Positions 9,046 to 16,835 of a DNA stretch of 32,607 nucleotides are shown here, piece by piece. The stretch lies in contig NZ_WBKM01000323.1 in NCBI RefSeq assembly GCF_015714725.1, positions 1-32,607 on the forward strand. Reading direction: 5' to 3'. The translations under genes and the position numbers were made by a program. Numbering within the stretch: the stretch's first letter is position 1; each line of letters starts with the position of its first letter. The stretch comes from Nostoc sp. WHI (GTDB lineage Bacteria > Cyanobacteriota > Cyanobacteriia > Cyanobacteriales > Nostocaceae). The notes beneath the pieces are model-generated. The model searched no databases. It saw only the letters and a list, made by a program, of their open reading frames with translations, and was not told the origin of the DNA.

Positions 9046-9780
9046 TTAATTTACACTGTTAAGATAATAATCAACGCCTTCACTTGCATATCCAGAGAAT
9101 TTTATTGTTCCCTTGTCTAGCCAAATTACCTGCTTACATGATTTCCTTACAAATTCCATTGAATGTGACACTACTAAAACTGTTGTTTCGCCCTGCCAAA
9201 AGCTATCAATTCTTTGCTTACATTTATTCTTAAAACTCTCATCTCCTACTGATAACACTTCATCTAATATCAAAATATCTGGTTGTATATCGGTAGCGAT
9301 CGCAAATCCCAAACGCGCTACCATACCTGAAGATAAAGCCTTTACTGGGATGAAGGCATAATCCTCTAGCTCTGCAAAATCTAAAATTGAGCGCGTTCTT
9401 TCTCTCATTTCCGCTCTAGAAAACCCTAGCAGAACACCATAGAGCAGAATGTTATCACTAACTGAGATTTCCGCGTCAAATCCGGCTCCCAGCTCAATTA
9501 AGGGTGCAATTTGACCTCGCACTCTTACTGAACCAGTCGTTGGTTTAAGAATGCCAGAAATTATCTTTAAAAGTGTTGATTTACCAGAACCATTAGCCCC
9601 AATAATACCTATTTTTTCCCCCTTTTCGACCACTAAATTAATTTTATCTAATACTAACTTCTTTGCAGGCTGGCGATATTTTCCCTCAAATACAGACAAT
9701 AATGTTTTCTTTAAGTCATAAGAAAACTCCTCTTGAGTCCTTCTCCACAGCGAAACGTTATCCAGGCGAATTACTTCCAT
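9046..9780 (-). CDS. Polysaccharide ABC exporter ATPase, short Wzt-like
   Basis: A 244-residue ABC ATPase: Walker A GANGSGKST (61-69), signature LSSGMVARL (149-157), Walker B DILILDEVL (168-176) and a switch His in VVSHSMEF. The spacing and the segment PLIELGAGFDAE match the ABC-2 export ATPases for O-antigen, teichoic acid and capsule (Wzt, TagH, KpsT). It ends soon after the ATPase fold and lacks the roughly 150-residue C-terminal carbohydrate-binding domain of E. coli O9a Wzt, so substrate selection by a modified chain end through that domain is not expected. Its ATG directly abuts the stop codon of the permease gene, so the two are probably translationally coupled. Confidence 0.9.
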   Translation of the reverse strand: MEVIRLDNVSLWRRTQEEFSYDLKKTLLSVFEGKYRQPAKKLVLDKINLVVEKGEKIGIIGANGSGKSTLLKIISGILKPTTGSVRVRGQIAPLIELGAGFDAEISVSDNILLYGVLLGFSRAEMRERTRSILDFAELEDYAFIPVKALSSGMVARLGFAIATDIQPDILILDEVLSVGDESFKNKCKQRIDSFWQGETTVLVVSHSMEFVRKSCKQVIWLDKGTIKFSGYASEGVDYYLNSVN

Positions 9781-10587
9781 TTACAGTAAATCCATAAACT
9801 GATGTCGCCACAGATGAAAACAAGTCCATCCGAGAGTCAAAATAATTACGCCACTAAGTAATGCGCCCCAAATTAAACCTAAATCTGGTGCATATCCTGA
9901 TAATGTAATTTGACGCAAACTTTCAATAATCGGTGATAGCGGATTTAAGCTTAAGAATGGCTTTACCTGCTTTGGTACAATAGCTGCTGGATAAAATATA
10001 GGACTACTGAGCCAAATCACAAATACAACTAACTCATAAAAATAAGGTAAATCTCTAAAAAATACGTATAAAGCGCTTACAAGAAAGCCAACTCCTGTAG
10101 AAACTAAAACTAGCGCTACAGATGGAAACATTAGTGCTAGCACATTGACTAGACTCTTGGAATTAACAAAAGTCATGATTGCCAGCAATGGTAATACCCC
10201 GATCGCAAACTGAAATACATTTGCTGCGAGCATTGATACTGGAAAAATGCTGACTGGCAGACGAATTTTATTCAAAAGTGAGCCATTACCCACTACACTA
10301 CTTAATGCCTGAGAGGTAGAAGCTGAAAAAAAGTTGATTACCACTAGCCCTGTAAACGCTGCTAATACATAGTTTGAAATTGAATTATTATAATACGACG
10401 CAAACGTTGCCCCAAAAATCGCAGTATATAACCCCGTCATAATCAACGGGTTCAACAGCGACCAATAAACCCCCAGGAATGAACCCCGGTAACGCACTTT
10501 AAGATTCCGTGCTACCAAGACGTGTAGCAATTCCCAGTAGCGCCACACTTGCAACCAAGTTGAATGACTTTTAACCGAAAGCTTCAT
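9781..10587 (-). CDS. Polysaccharide ABC exporter permease, Wzm-like
   Basis: A 268-residue ABC-2 type inner-membrane permease. It opens with a cytoplasmic segment (WRYWELLHVLVARNLKVRYR) typical of the family, followed by about six hydrophobic spans, including SLLNPLIMTGLYTAIFGATF and the C-terminal SGVIILTLGW. The late SLNPLSPIIESLR block is a family hallmark. It should form the channel that moves undecaprenyl-linked glycan out of the cytoplasm together with the adjacent ATPase. As the 5'-most gene of the minus-strand locus, it probably has the main promoter in the AT-rich 143 bp upstream (10588-10730). Confidence 0.9.
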   Translation of the reverse strand: MKLSVKSHSTWLQVWRYWELLHVLVARNLKVRYRGSFLGVYWSLLNPLIMTGLYTAIFGATFASYYNNSISNYVLAAFTGLVVINFFSASTSQALSSVVGNGSLLNKIRLPVSIFPVSMLAANVFQFAIGVLPLLAIMTFVNSKSLVNVLALMFPSVALVLVSTGVGFLVSALYVFFRDLPYFYELVVFVIWLSSPIFYPAAIVPKQVKPFLSLNPLSPIIESLRQITLSGYAPDLGLIWGALLSGVIILTLGWTCFHLWRHQFMDLL

Positions 10588-10730
10588 CTTTACACACCGC
10601 TACACATCACCGATAAATTATTTGCAAATTTTATACTATTGGTGGATACTTTACCGCATTACTTTAACAATAAAAACTTTATTTTACTTTGAATGTGTAT
10701 AAAAATTTGAGAATCTAAGTGCTAAGTTGC

Positions 10731-11465
10731 CTAACTTAAATTATCTGGATCAACTCCCTGCGATCGCAAATATTCTGCAAGTCTATTAGCCCGTTGACGT
10801 TCTTTTTCAGCCCGTTCCGCCAACGTTAGTATCCAACCTGCGGTATTATACCAACGTAACCATAAACCTGTTGTTTGCTGATAAGTACCTTGCCATAGCC
10901 CCAATCCTAGTTCCAACTTGTCCAGCCAGAAACGGTTTTCTGTTAGGGAAATTGCCTCATAACTAGTGCCAGTGAGTCGAAAGGCGCGGAGATTATTTTC
11001 ATAACGGTCGTAAACAACGTAGTAGGGAACACGCAAAATCTCTTCGTATACTTGCCACTTCGTCGGGGGTTGATTTACTTCCCTTAATCTTTGTCCCAAG
11101 TCATCTTGTTCTGTACCTGGGGAAAGTAATTCCACGATTAAAAATGGATCAATTCCCTCTTGCCAAACAACGTAACTTAAGCGGAGGTCTTGTTGTTGAG
11201 TAGCACTAGGTACTCCCAAAACCATGTACCAATCAGGACGCTTGTACCATAAGGGATGGCGGGGATCGTAGTAAAGGTTCAAGTCACTAGCAACTAAAAT
11301 TTCCTCAGATGAATAATTGGGAGGTTGACAAGTTTCACTGAGCAAATCAGCCTGAATACAATGAAATTCGTCTGGCAAACCTGATTCCCCTACTAATTCA
11401 CTAGGTAAATCATACATCGTTGGCATGGTTTCTTGGGGCGGACGGGGTGGAATTGGTTCATACAT
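10731..11465 (-). CDS. Uma2-family putative nuclease (DUF820), copy 1
   Basis: A 244-residue member of the Uma2/DUF820 family, which has a PD-(D/E)XK restriction-endonuclease-like fold and is greatly expanded in cyanobacteria; function in vivo is unknown. Candidate active-site elements are the acidic PDW (77-79) and FLIVELLSPG (108-117). The first roughly 200 residues are almost identical to the gene immediately upstream (11472-12311), with only a 6-bp gap between them, so this is a tandem duplicate. The C-terminal tail is a short Arg/Glu/Ala-rich helix ending LRSQGVDPDNLS, without the repeat expansion seen in its twin. Confidence 0.85.
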   Translation of the reverse strand: MYEPIPPRPPQETMPTMYDLPSELVGESGLPDEFHCIQADLLSETCQPPNYSSEEILVASDLNLYYDPRHPLWYKRPDWYMVLGVPSATQQQDLRLSYVVWQEGIDPFLIVELLSPGTEQDDLGQRLREVNQPPTKWQVYEEILRVPYYVVYDRYENNLRAFRLTGTSYEAISLTENRFWLDKLELGLGLWQGTYQQTTGLWLRWYNTAGWILTLAERAEKERQRANRLAEYLRSQGVDPDNLS

Positions 11466-11471
11466 ATTGAC

Positions 11472-12311
11472 TTATCTCAAATTATCTGGATCAACGCCCA
11501 GCGATCGCAAATACTCTGCCAATCGATCTGCCCGTTGATGTTCTTGTTCTGCCCGTTGATGTTCTTGTTCTGCCCGTTGATGTTCTTGTTCTGCCCGTTG
11601 GCGCTCTTGTTCCGCCCGTTGATGTTCTTGTTCTGCCCGTTGATGTTCTTGTTCCGCTTGTTCTTTTCGCGTCGGCACCCAACCGACTGAATTATACCAA
11701 CGTAACCATAAACCTGTTGTTTGCTGATAAGAACCTTGCCAAAGACCCAATCCTAAATTTAACTCCTCCAGCCAGAAACGGTTTTCTGGTAAAGATATTG
11801 CCTCGTAGCGAGTACCCATGAGTTGAAAAGTACGCAAATGATTTTCATAACGGTCATAAACAACGTAGTAGGGAACACGCAAAATCCTTTCGTATACTTC
11901 CCACTTCGTCGGGGGTTGATTTACCTCCCTTAATCTTTGTCCCAAGTCATCTTGTTCTGTACCTGGGGAAAGTAATTCCACGATTAAAAATGGATCAATT
12001 CCCTCTTGCCAAACAACGTAACTTAAGCGGAGGTCTTGTTGTTGAGTAGCATTAGGTACTCCCAAAACCATGTACCAATCAGGACGCTTGTACCATAAGG
12101 TATGGCGGGGATCGTAGTAAAGGTTCAAGTCACTAGCAACTAAAATCTCCTCAGATGAATAGTTGGGAGGTTGACAAGTTTCACTGAGCAAATCAGCCTG
12201 AATACAATGAAATTCGTCTGGCAAACCTGATTCCCCTACTAATTCACTAGGTAAATCATACATCGTTGGCATGGTTTCTTGAGGTGGACGGGGTGGAATT
12301 GGTTCATACAT
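11472..12311 (-). CDS. Uma2-family putative nuclease (DUF820), copy 2 with heptad repeat
   Basis: A 279-residue twin of the neighbouring Uma2 gene with the same putative PD-(D/E)XK elements (PDW at 77-79, VELLSP at 111-116). It differs by a C-terminal insertion of six consecutive seven-residue units of the type AEQEHQR, strongly predicted to form a charged coiled coil, before the shared tail ADRLAEYLRS. The near-identity of the DNA outside the repeat shows the duplication is recent or maintained by gene conversion. A plus-strand reading of the repeat gives a Cys/Phe-rich open frame that is only a shadow. Confidence 0.86.
   Translation of the reverse strand: MYEPIPPRPPQETMPTMYDLPSELVGESGLPDEFHCIQADLLSETCQPPNYSSEEILVASDLNLYYDPRHTLWYKRPDWYMVLGVPNATQQQDLRLSYVVWQEGIDPFLIVELLSPGTEQDDLGQRLREVNQPPTKWEVYERILRVPYYVVYDRYENHLRTFQLMGTRYEAISLPENRFWLEELNLGLGLWQGSYQQTTGLWLRWYNSVGWVPTRKEQAEQEHQRAEQEHQRAEQERQRAEQEHQRAEQEHQRAEQEHQRADRLAEYLRSLGVDPDNLR
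11532..11657 (-). repeat. Six-copy 21-bp coding tandem repeat
   Basis: Six in-frame 21-bp units encode AEQEHQR (one unit reads AEQERQR). The unit length is a multiple of three, so copy-number change keeps the frame. It is present in Uma2 copy 2 only, while copy 1 has a single degenerate unit at this place. Slipped-strand expansion is the simplest cause. Confidence 0.9.
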
Positions 12312-12329
12312 GACTACTACCTTTGTTGC

Positions 12330-12453
12330 TTAACTCAAGCTATCTGGATTAACGCCTAAATGATCGCAAATGTTCCGCCAACGGTTGCGATCGCATCTGT
12401 TCTGATTCCAACTGCAATTGTGTCTCAGATGCTTGTTGCGCTGTGACAAACAT
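12330..12453 (-). pseudogene. 3' remnant of a third Uma2 gene
   Basis: On the minus strand, the bases ending at the TAA at 12330-12332 translate as HLGVNPDSLS, which matches the C-terminus LGVDPDNLR/S of the two intact Uma2 copies. The segment before it reads LAEHLRS, matching RLAEYLRS, but in a different frame, so a frameshift separates them. Upstream of this tail (to 12453) only a Gln/Glu/Ser-rich stretch remains and the nuclease domain is gone. This is therefore the decayed end of a third tandem copy. Confidence 0.7.
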
Positions 12454-12577
12454 CTGTTTGGTTGTTGATTTAATTTTAATCTGTTAGGTCAGGAGTTCGG
12501 ACATCTCCTTGAATTTGTGAAAGCTAAGTCACAGATTCGGCTACACTGAGACTTGATTTATTGCATTGTAATTAGGT

Positions 12578-12769
12578 ATGGAAATCGGACAAAAGGTTAA
12601 AGTCTATCGTTTGCGCGATCGCGTTTCTCCCCCAGTTGTGAAAAAACTAGGACAAATGGGTATCATCCAAGGCTACAAAGTCACTGATGGTGGCGGTATC
12701 GGTGTAGTAGTGCTGTTTGACGACAATACTTCCACTTGGTTTTTTGAAGATGAAATCAAACCTGTGTAG
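12578..12769 (+). CDS. petP: Cytochrome b6f small subunit PetP (DUF2862)
   Basis: A 63-residue protein with the DUF2862/PetP pattern: an SH3-like beta fold starting MEIGQKVKVYRLRDRVSPP and ending with the WFFEDEI block. PetP is a small peripheral, cytoplasm-facing subunit of the cytochrome b6f complex of cyanobacteria and red algae and influences linear electron flow. There is no signal peptide or membrane span, as expected. It is co-oriented with the ArsA-like gene, 94 bp downstream, and with chlG further on. Confidence 0.8.
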   Translation: MEIGQKVKVYRLRDRVSPPVVKKLGQMGIIQGYKVTDGGGIGVVVLFDDNTSTWFFEDEIKPV

Positions 12770-12863
12770 TAGAAAGAACTCAGAATCGAAGTTTTTCTTG
12801 AGATTCTTCATTGAGTGCTAAGTTAAAGTTGAAAACACTGGCGGTGAAAATAGGAATCAAATA

Positions 12864-13961
12864 ATGGCTCTAATATTGACATTTTTGGGCAAAAGCGGCA
12901 TCGCTCGTACCAAAATTGCGATCGCCGCCGCCAAATTATTGGCAAGTCAAGGCAAGCGCGTACTCCTAGCAGGGCATCCAGAACCAGCATTGTCAATTCT
13001 GCTGGGTACTCCCATTGCTGCCGATCCTCATGAAATCGCTCCCAATTTGCAAGCAGTCCAGTTTCAAGCATCTGTACTCCTAGAACGCAACTGGGAGGAA
13101 GCGAAGAAATTTGAGGCGCAATATCTCCGCACGCCTATATTTAAAGACGTTTTTGGTCAAGAACTGGTAGTATTACCAGGTATGGACAGCGCCCTAGCCC
13201 TGAATGCTATCCGCGAATACGATGCCAGTGGCAAATATGATGCGATCGTCTACGATGGCACGGCTGACTCTTTAACATTACGAATGTTGGGTTTGCCAGA
13301 GTCTCTCAGTTGGTATGTCCGGCGATTTCGGCAATTGTTTGTCAACTCAGACTTGGGGAAGACAATTACTGAATCGCCCTTAATTCAACCACTGATTAGC
13401 AGCTTTTTCAATGTCAACTGGACAGCAGATAAATTTGCCGGGCCCACTAACCAAGTCAATAATTTCTTAGAAAAAGGAAGAACTGCTCTTGCTGACCCTA
13501 AACATCTGGCTGCTTTCTTGGTGACCACATCAGACCCGATTGAAGTGGCAAGTGCACGGTATTTGTGGGGAAGTGCTCAACAAATCGGTTTAACTGTTGG
13601 TGGTGTTCTGCTTGTGTCTTCTGAGACAAACGACCTATCAGAAGAATTTATCCCCCTACCTGTGAGCGTCGTTCCCGACTCGCCAACAGGTGACTGGCAA
13701 CCACTGATAGATGCCCTACCCAACTTTGAAGCACAAGCGTTACAGGCTCCCAAACCAATTGAAATAGACATCCACAATCGTCAAGTACGCTTATTCTTGC
13801 CAGGATTTGACAAAAAGCAAGTCAAACTTACCCAGTATGGGCCAGAAGTCACAGTGGAAGCAGGAGACCAGCGACGGAATATATCCCTACCTCCTGCTTT
13901 GAGTGGCAGACCCGTTGCTGGAGCAAAGTTTCAGAATAATTATTTGATAATTTCGTTTTAA
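12864..13961 (+). CDS. ArsA/Get3-like ATPase with HSP20-like C-terminal domain
   Basis: A 365-residue protein of the ArsA/Get3 (TRC40) ATPase class. The N-terminus reads TFLGKSGIARTKIAIA, aligning with the deviant Walker A GKGGVGKT: the signature lysine (Lys10) is present, but the P-loop glycine and lysine are replaced by Ala14 and Arg15. The segment VYDGTADSLTLRMLGLPESL matches the family's switch region. Residues 299-365 form a compact beta domain (VRLFLPGFDKKQVKL, then ISLPPAL) like the HSP20-like domain attached to some ArsA proteins. No CxC zinc motif of Get3 is seen. Function is unknown; chaperone-like handling of hydrophobic or tail-anchored proteins is an analogy only. AGGAA precedes the ATG. 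Confidence 0.8.
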   Translation: MALILTFLGKSGIARTKIAIAAAKLLASQGKRVLLAGHPEPALSILLGTPIAADPHEIAPNLQAVQFQASVLLERNWEEAKKFEAQYLRTPIFKDVFGQELVVLPGMDSALALNAIREYDASGKYDAIVYDGTADSLTLRMLGLPESLSWYVRRFRQLFVNSDLGKTITESPLIQPLISSFFNVNWTADKFAGPTNQVNNFLEKGRTALADPKHLAAFLVTTSDPIEVASARYLWGSAQQIGLTVGGVLLVSSETNDLSEEFIPLPVSVVPDSPTGDWQPLIDALPNFEAQALQAPKPIEIDIHNRQVRLFLPGFDKKQVKLTQYGPEVTVEAGDQRRNISLPPALSGRPVAGAKFQNNYLIISF

Positions 13962-13963
13962 GT

Positions 13964-14150
13964 TATGGGAATGGGAGTGGGGAATAGGGAATGGGGAGTG
14001 GGGACTAGGAAATACGAAATAAGGAAGAAACTTTAATCACCAAGACTTCTCTACGTTGGCGCAGCGTGTCGCAGACAGAGGCTGCGCCAACGGCTCCGCT
14101 CAGTACAAGTGCCCAATGCCCCATGCCCTATGCCCCATGCCAATACCCTA
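13964..14150. repeat. Intergenic repeats: STRRs and a 12-bp-arm hairpin
   Basis: Between the ArsA-like gene and chlG lie G-rich degenerate heptamers (13964-14011) and a hairpin with perfect 12-bp arms CGTTGGCGCAGC (14054-14065) and GCTGCGCCAACG (14081-14092) around a 15-nt loop. Five heptamers of the type GCCCCAT follow at 14111-14145. Such short tandem repeats are characteristic of heterocystous cyanobacteria. The hairpin could also act as a transcription barrier before chlG. Confidence 0.75.
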
Positions 14151-14166
14151 TTAATCAGTAAAAATT

Positions 14167-15213
14167 ATGTCCGAATCAAGTCCTATTACTCCAAATTCCA
14201 ACTCAGGTGAGGCAATAGACTCAGTAGCCATTAATCCTAGCGAACAAGCGATCGCATCTGCCGATCGCAGTGCGAAAACTAGGCAGTTGCTAGGGATGAA
14301 AGGTGCAGCGTCAGGGGAAACTTCAATTTGGAAGATTCGTTTGCAGCTGATGAAGCCTATCACCTGGATTCCTCTTATTTGGGGCGTAGTCTGTGGTGCG
14401 GCTTCTTCCGGTAACTATACCTGGACACTAGAAAATGTGTTGAAGGTAGCAACCTGTATGTTACTCGCTGGGCCATTGATGACAGGTTACACCCAAATCC
14501 TCAATGATTACTACGATCGCGAAATCGATGCCATCAATGAACCATATCGCCCGATTCCTTCTGGGGCAATTTCTCTACCCCAAGTAATTATTCAGATTTG
14601 GGTATTACTGATTGCTGGCATTGCTTTGGCATTTGTACTGGATGTGTGGGTTGCTCATGAATTCCCCACAATTACAGCGATCGCAATCATCGGTTCTTTC
14701 ATCGCCTACATTTATTCTGCACCTCCTCTGAAACTCAAGCAAAACGGCTGGTTAGGTAGCTACGCCTTGGGTGCAAGCTATATCACCCTACCTTGGTCTA
14801 CAGGACACGCTTTGTTTGGCGAACTCAATTCCACAATTGTGATTTTGACAATGTTCTACAGCTTGGCTGGATTAGGCATTGCCATTGTCAATGACTTCAA
14901 GAGTGTAGAAGGCGATCGCCAGCTAGGATTAAAGTCACTACCCGTAATGTTTGGCATCACCACTGCGGCATGGATTTGTGTAGTAACAATTGATGTATTT
15001 CAAGGATTGATTGGAGCTTATCTCGTCAGCATCCACGAGAATTTGTACGCAGCAATACTATTACTCTTAATCATCCCGCAAATCACTTTACAGGATATGT
15101 ATTTCCTGCGCGACCCCGTGAAGAATGATGTTAAGTACCAAGCCAGCGCCCAACCATTCCTTGTTCTAGGAATGCTCGTCACTGGTTTAGCGCTGGGTCA
15201 TGCTGGCGTTTAA
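14167..15213 (+). CDS. chlG: Chlorophyll a synthase ChlG
   Basis: A 348-residue UbiA-superfamily prenyltransferase that attaches the geranylgeranyl or phytyl tail to chlorophyllide, the last step of chlorophyll a synthesis, in the thylakoid membrane. The first Asp-rich motif NDYYDREID is at 113-121, followed by the ChlG-typical INEPYRPIPSG; the second, NDFKSVEGDR, is at 242-251. About nine hydrophobic spans fill residues 65-345. The first roughly 55 residues are a soluble extension rich in Ser and Ala. Two HIP1 sites near the 5' end fit long residence in this genome. Confidence 0.95.
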   Translation: MSESSPITPNSNSGEAIDSVAINPSEQAIASADRSAKTRQLLGMKGAASGETSIWKIRLQLMKPITWIPLIWGVVCGAASSGNYTWTLENVLKVATCMLLAGPLMTGYTQILNDYYDREIDAINEPYRPIPSGAISLPQVIIQIWVLLIAGIALAFVLDVWVAHEFPTITAIAIIGSFIAYIYSAPPLKLKQNGWLGSYALGASYITLPWSTGHALFGELNSTIVILTMFYSLAGLGIAIVNDFKSVEGDRQLGLKSLPVMFGITTAAWICVVTIDVFQGLIGAYLVSIHENLYAAILLLLIIPQITLQDMYFLRDPVKNDVKYQASAQPFLVLGMLVTGLALGHAGV

Positions 15214-15289
15214 CTTATACTTTTATAGTGAGAAGTTAGGAGTTAGGAGTTAATATACTTCTAATTCCTAATTTGTATCAGGACATACC

Positions 15290-15577
15290 GTGTTTAAACT
15301 GATATCTTTTCTCATTCATGGGTTTCAACCTTTGTTAATCCCGATTTGCTTTGTCGTTGCCTGGACTGTCATTATTCTCGTTGTTTTGAGTCTCTGGGCG
15401 GCGGCGCGAGATAGTGTAACTACAGCCAAGCTAATGCATCAAATCCCCTGTACTGGTTGCCAATATTTTACCGACAATTACCGTCTTAAATGTACTGTAC
15501 GCCCATCTATTGCCAATACAGAAGAAGCGATCAATTGTTCTGACTATCAACCGAAGACGAATCCTTATTTGTACTAA
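15290..15577 (+). CDS. Small membrane protein with four-cysteine tail
   Basis: A 95-residue hypothetical protein. One or two hydrophobic spans occupy residues about 12-40 (PLLIPICFVVAWTVIILVVL). The soluble tail has CTGCQYF, then LKCTVRP and INCSDY, that is CxxC plus two further cysteines, which could bind a metal or an Fe-S cluster. It starts with GTG, with CAGGA upstream. I recall similar conserved cyanobacterial proteins without an assigned function. It follows chlG by 76 bp on the same strand, so it may be co-transcribed. Confidence 0.75.
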   Translation: MFKLISFLIHGFQPLLIPICFVVAWTVIILVVLSLWAAARDSVTTAKLMHQIPCTGCQYFTDNYRLKCTVRPSIANTEEAINCSDYQPKTNPYLY

Positions 15578-15654
15578 GCAGGGGAAGCAGAGGGAGAATA
15601 ATTAATTACTCTTGACCCTTGACTAATTCAAAACCTCAAACCAAAAATTGATTG

Positions 15655-16014
15655 ATGCTAGTTCAAAAACTTCAAGACTGTCCAGAATTTATCGCAGGAG
15701 ATAATACCATTCTGCGAGAAATGCTACATCCAGATAAGCAATCTCTAGCATTGCGCTATAGTTTGGCTCATGCAACACTGCCAGTAGGAAAAACCTCTCA
15801 ACCCCACTCGCTCTCTACCTCAGAAGTCTATTATATTCTCAGTGGCACGGGAGAAATGCACATTGATGATGAAACCCAGATAGTTCAACCGGGAGACACT
15901 GTGTATATTCCTCCTAATACACGGCAATTTATTTCTAACTCTGGCATCGAACCTCTGGTATTTATTTGTATTGTTGATCCAGCATGGCGTAAAGAAGATG
16001 AAACAGTTTATTAA
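15655..16014 (+). CDS. Cupin-domain protein
   Basis: A single-domain cupin of 119 residues. The two cupin motifs are recognisable: QPHSLSTSEVYYILSGTGEM in the first half and PGDTVYIPPNTRQFISNSG in the second. Only one His and the Glu of the first metal-binding set remain, and the His of the second motif is replaced by Gln in the TRQF segment, so metal binding like that of enzymatic cupins is doubtful; ligand binding is possible. I take the ATG at 15655; the preceding codon is TTG. It is convergent with the next gene. Confidence 0.82.
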   Translation: MLVQKLQDCPEFIAGDNTILREMLHPDKQSLALRYSLAHATLPVGKTSQPHSLSTSEVYYILSGTGEMHIDDETQIVQPGDTVYIPPNTRQFISNSGIEPLVFICIVDPAWRKEDETVY

Positions 16015-16082
16015 AAACCAGTTACAGTCATAGTCTCAAAGACTAGAAAAAAATCTCGGCATTTTTCAACAATTACTCACTT

Positions 16083-16622
16083 TTATCCGTCAATTTTGCT
16101 TAACCAAGTAACCAGATCACCTGAGTCAAGTGCTATCTCACTTCCTAATGTTTTGATATAAAGAAGTCCGTCGCTAATAATTAAATCTCGGATTGGATAC
16201 CATGAATCTCGTCTTCTAATCAGAAGTTCCAACGGAATCCCTAGTTTTGAAGTATACTTGCGATATTTCCACCAAGCTCGCCATAGAAGCACAGATTTAG
16301 TACAGTGCATTTGATAGCCTTTGGGAATTTCGCAGTATTGATACTCATAGAAACCTCGACTATCTACTTCTCCTTTGAGGATATAACTAGATTCTGCTAA
16401 TACCTGATTTATAAATTCCCACTGGGATGATTTTGGAGAAATCGAGAATTTAGATAGTGTGTCAGATATTGGGGCGATCGCAATCACCCCTTCAGATTTT
16501 GCTATCAGTTGATTAGTTTTATATACTGTGTGGGCTGTCAAAGCAGGATTTGACAAAAAAATGTCTTTTTTCTGGGTAGAGTTTTGCACAAACTCTCGAA
16601 TTAAATCTAGATTAGACAACAT
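16083..16622 (-). CDS. Hypothetical protein, unknown
   Basis: A 179-residue soluble protein that I do not recognise. The middle is rich in aromatic and basic residues (LLWRAWWKYRKYTSK), and the C-terminal half alternates short hydrophobic strands (LIISDGLLYIKTLGSEIAL), suggesting a mixed alpha/beta fold. There is no signal peptide, membrane span or nucleotide-binding motif. It contains one HIP1-type site near its middle and its composition resembles core neighbours. It is flanked by 213 bp without genes on its 5' side (16623-16835), where I see no structure. Confidence 0.6.
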   Translation of the reverse strand: MLSNLDLIREFVQNSTQKKDIFLSNPALTAHTVYKTNQLIAKSEGVIAIAPISDTLSKFSISPKSSQWEFINQVLAESSYILKGEVDSRGFYEYQYCEIPKGYQMHCTKSVLLWRAWWKYRKYTSKLGIPLELLIRRRDSWYPIRDLIISDGLLYIKTLGSEIALDSGDLVTWLSKIDG

Positions 16623-16835
16623 AAAATTGTTTATACTAAATTAACCAGTGTGATGTAAGCTACAACACTACTTGAATTAATAAGTATACTGGTCTTGCAC
16701 TTAAATCAGGATTATTACCAGCTTGATTTACACTAAATTCTTTGTTTGACTGGGTTTTGCTAAGTATTGATATAGGTATGTCGTTGTCTATTAGGCTGGT
16801 GACAAAATAACGTTTTCAGGCAGATGAGCGGCAAA

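Noticed and set aside
11532..11657. Regular 21-bp repeats that could suggest a CRISPR-like array
   Set aside because: The units are adjacent without spacers, in frame, and encode a heptad coil in a protein gene.
11433..11690. Plus-strand open frame with repeated Cys-Pro-Leu-Met-Phe-Leu-Phe units
   Set aside because: It is the antisense reading of the 21-bp coding repeat of the Uma2 gene; the repeat keeps several frames open.
13577..13777. Minus-strand open frame inside the ArsA-like gene
   Set aside because: It is a shadow of a strongly supported plus-strand gene.
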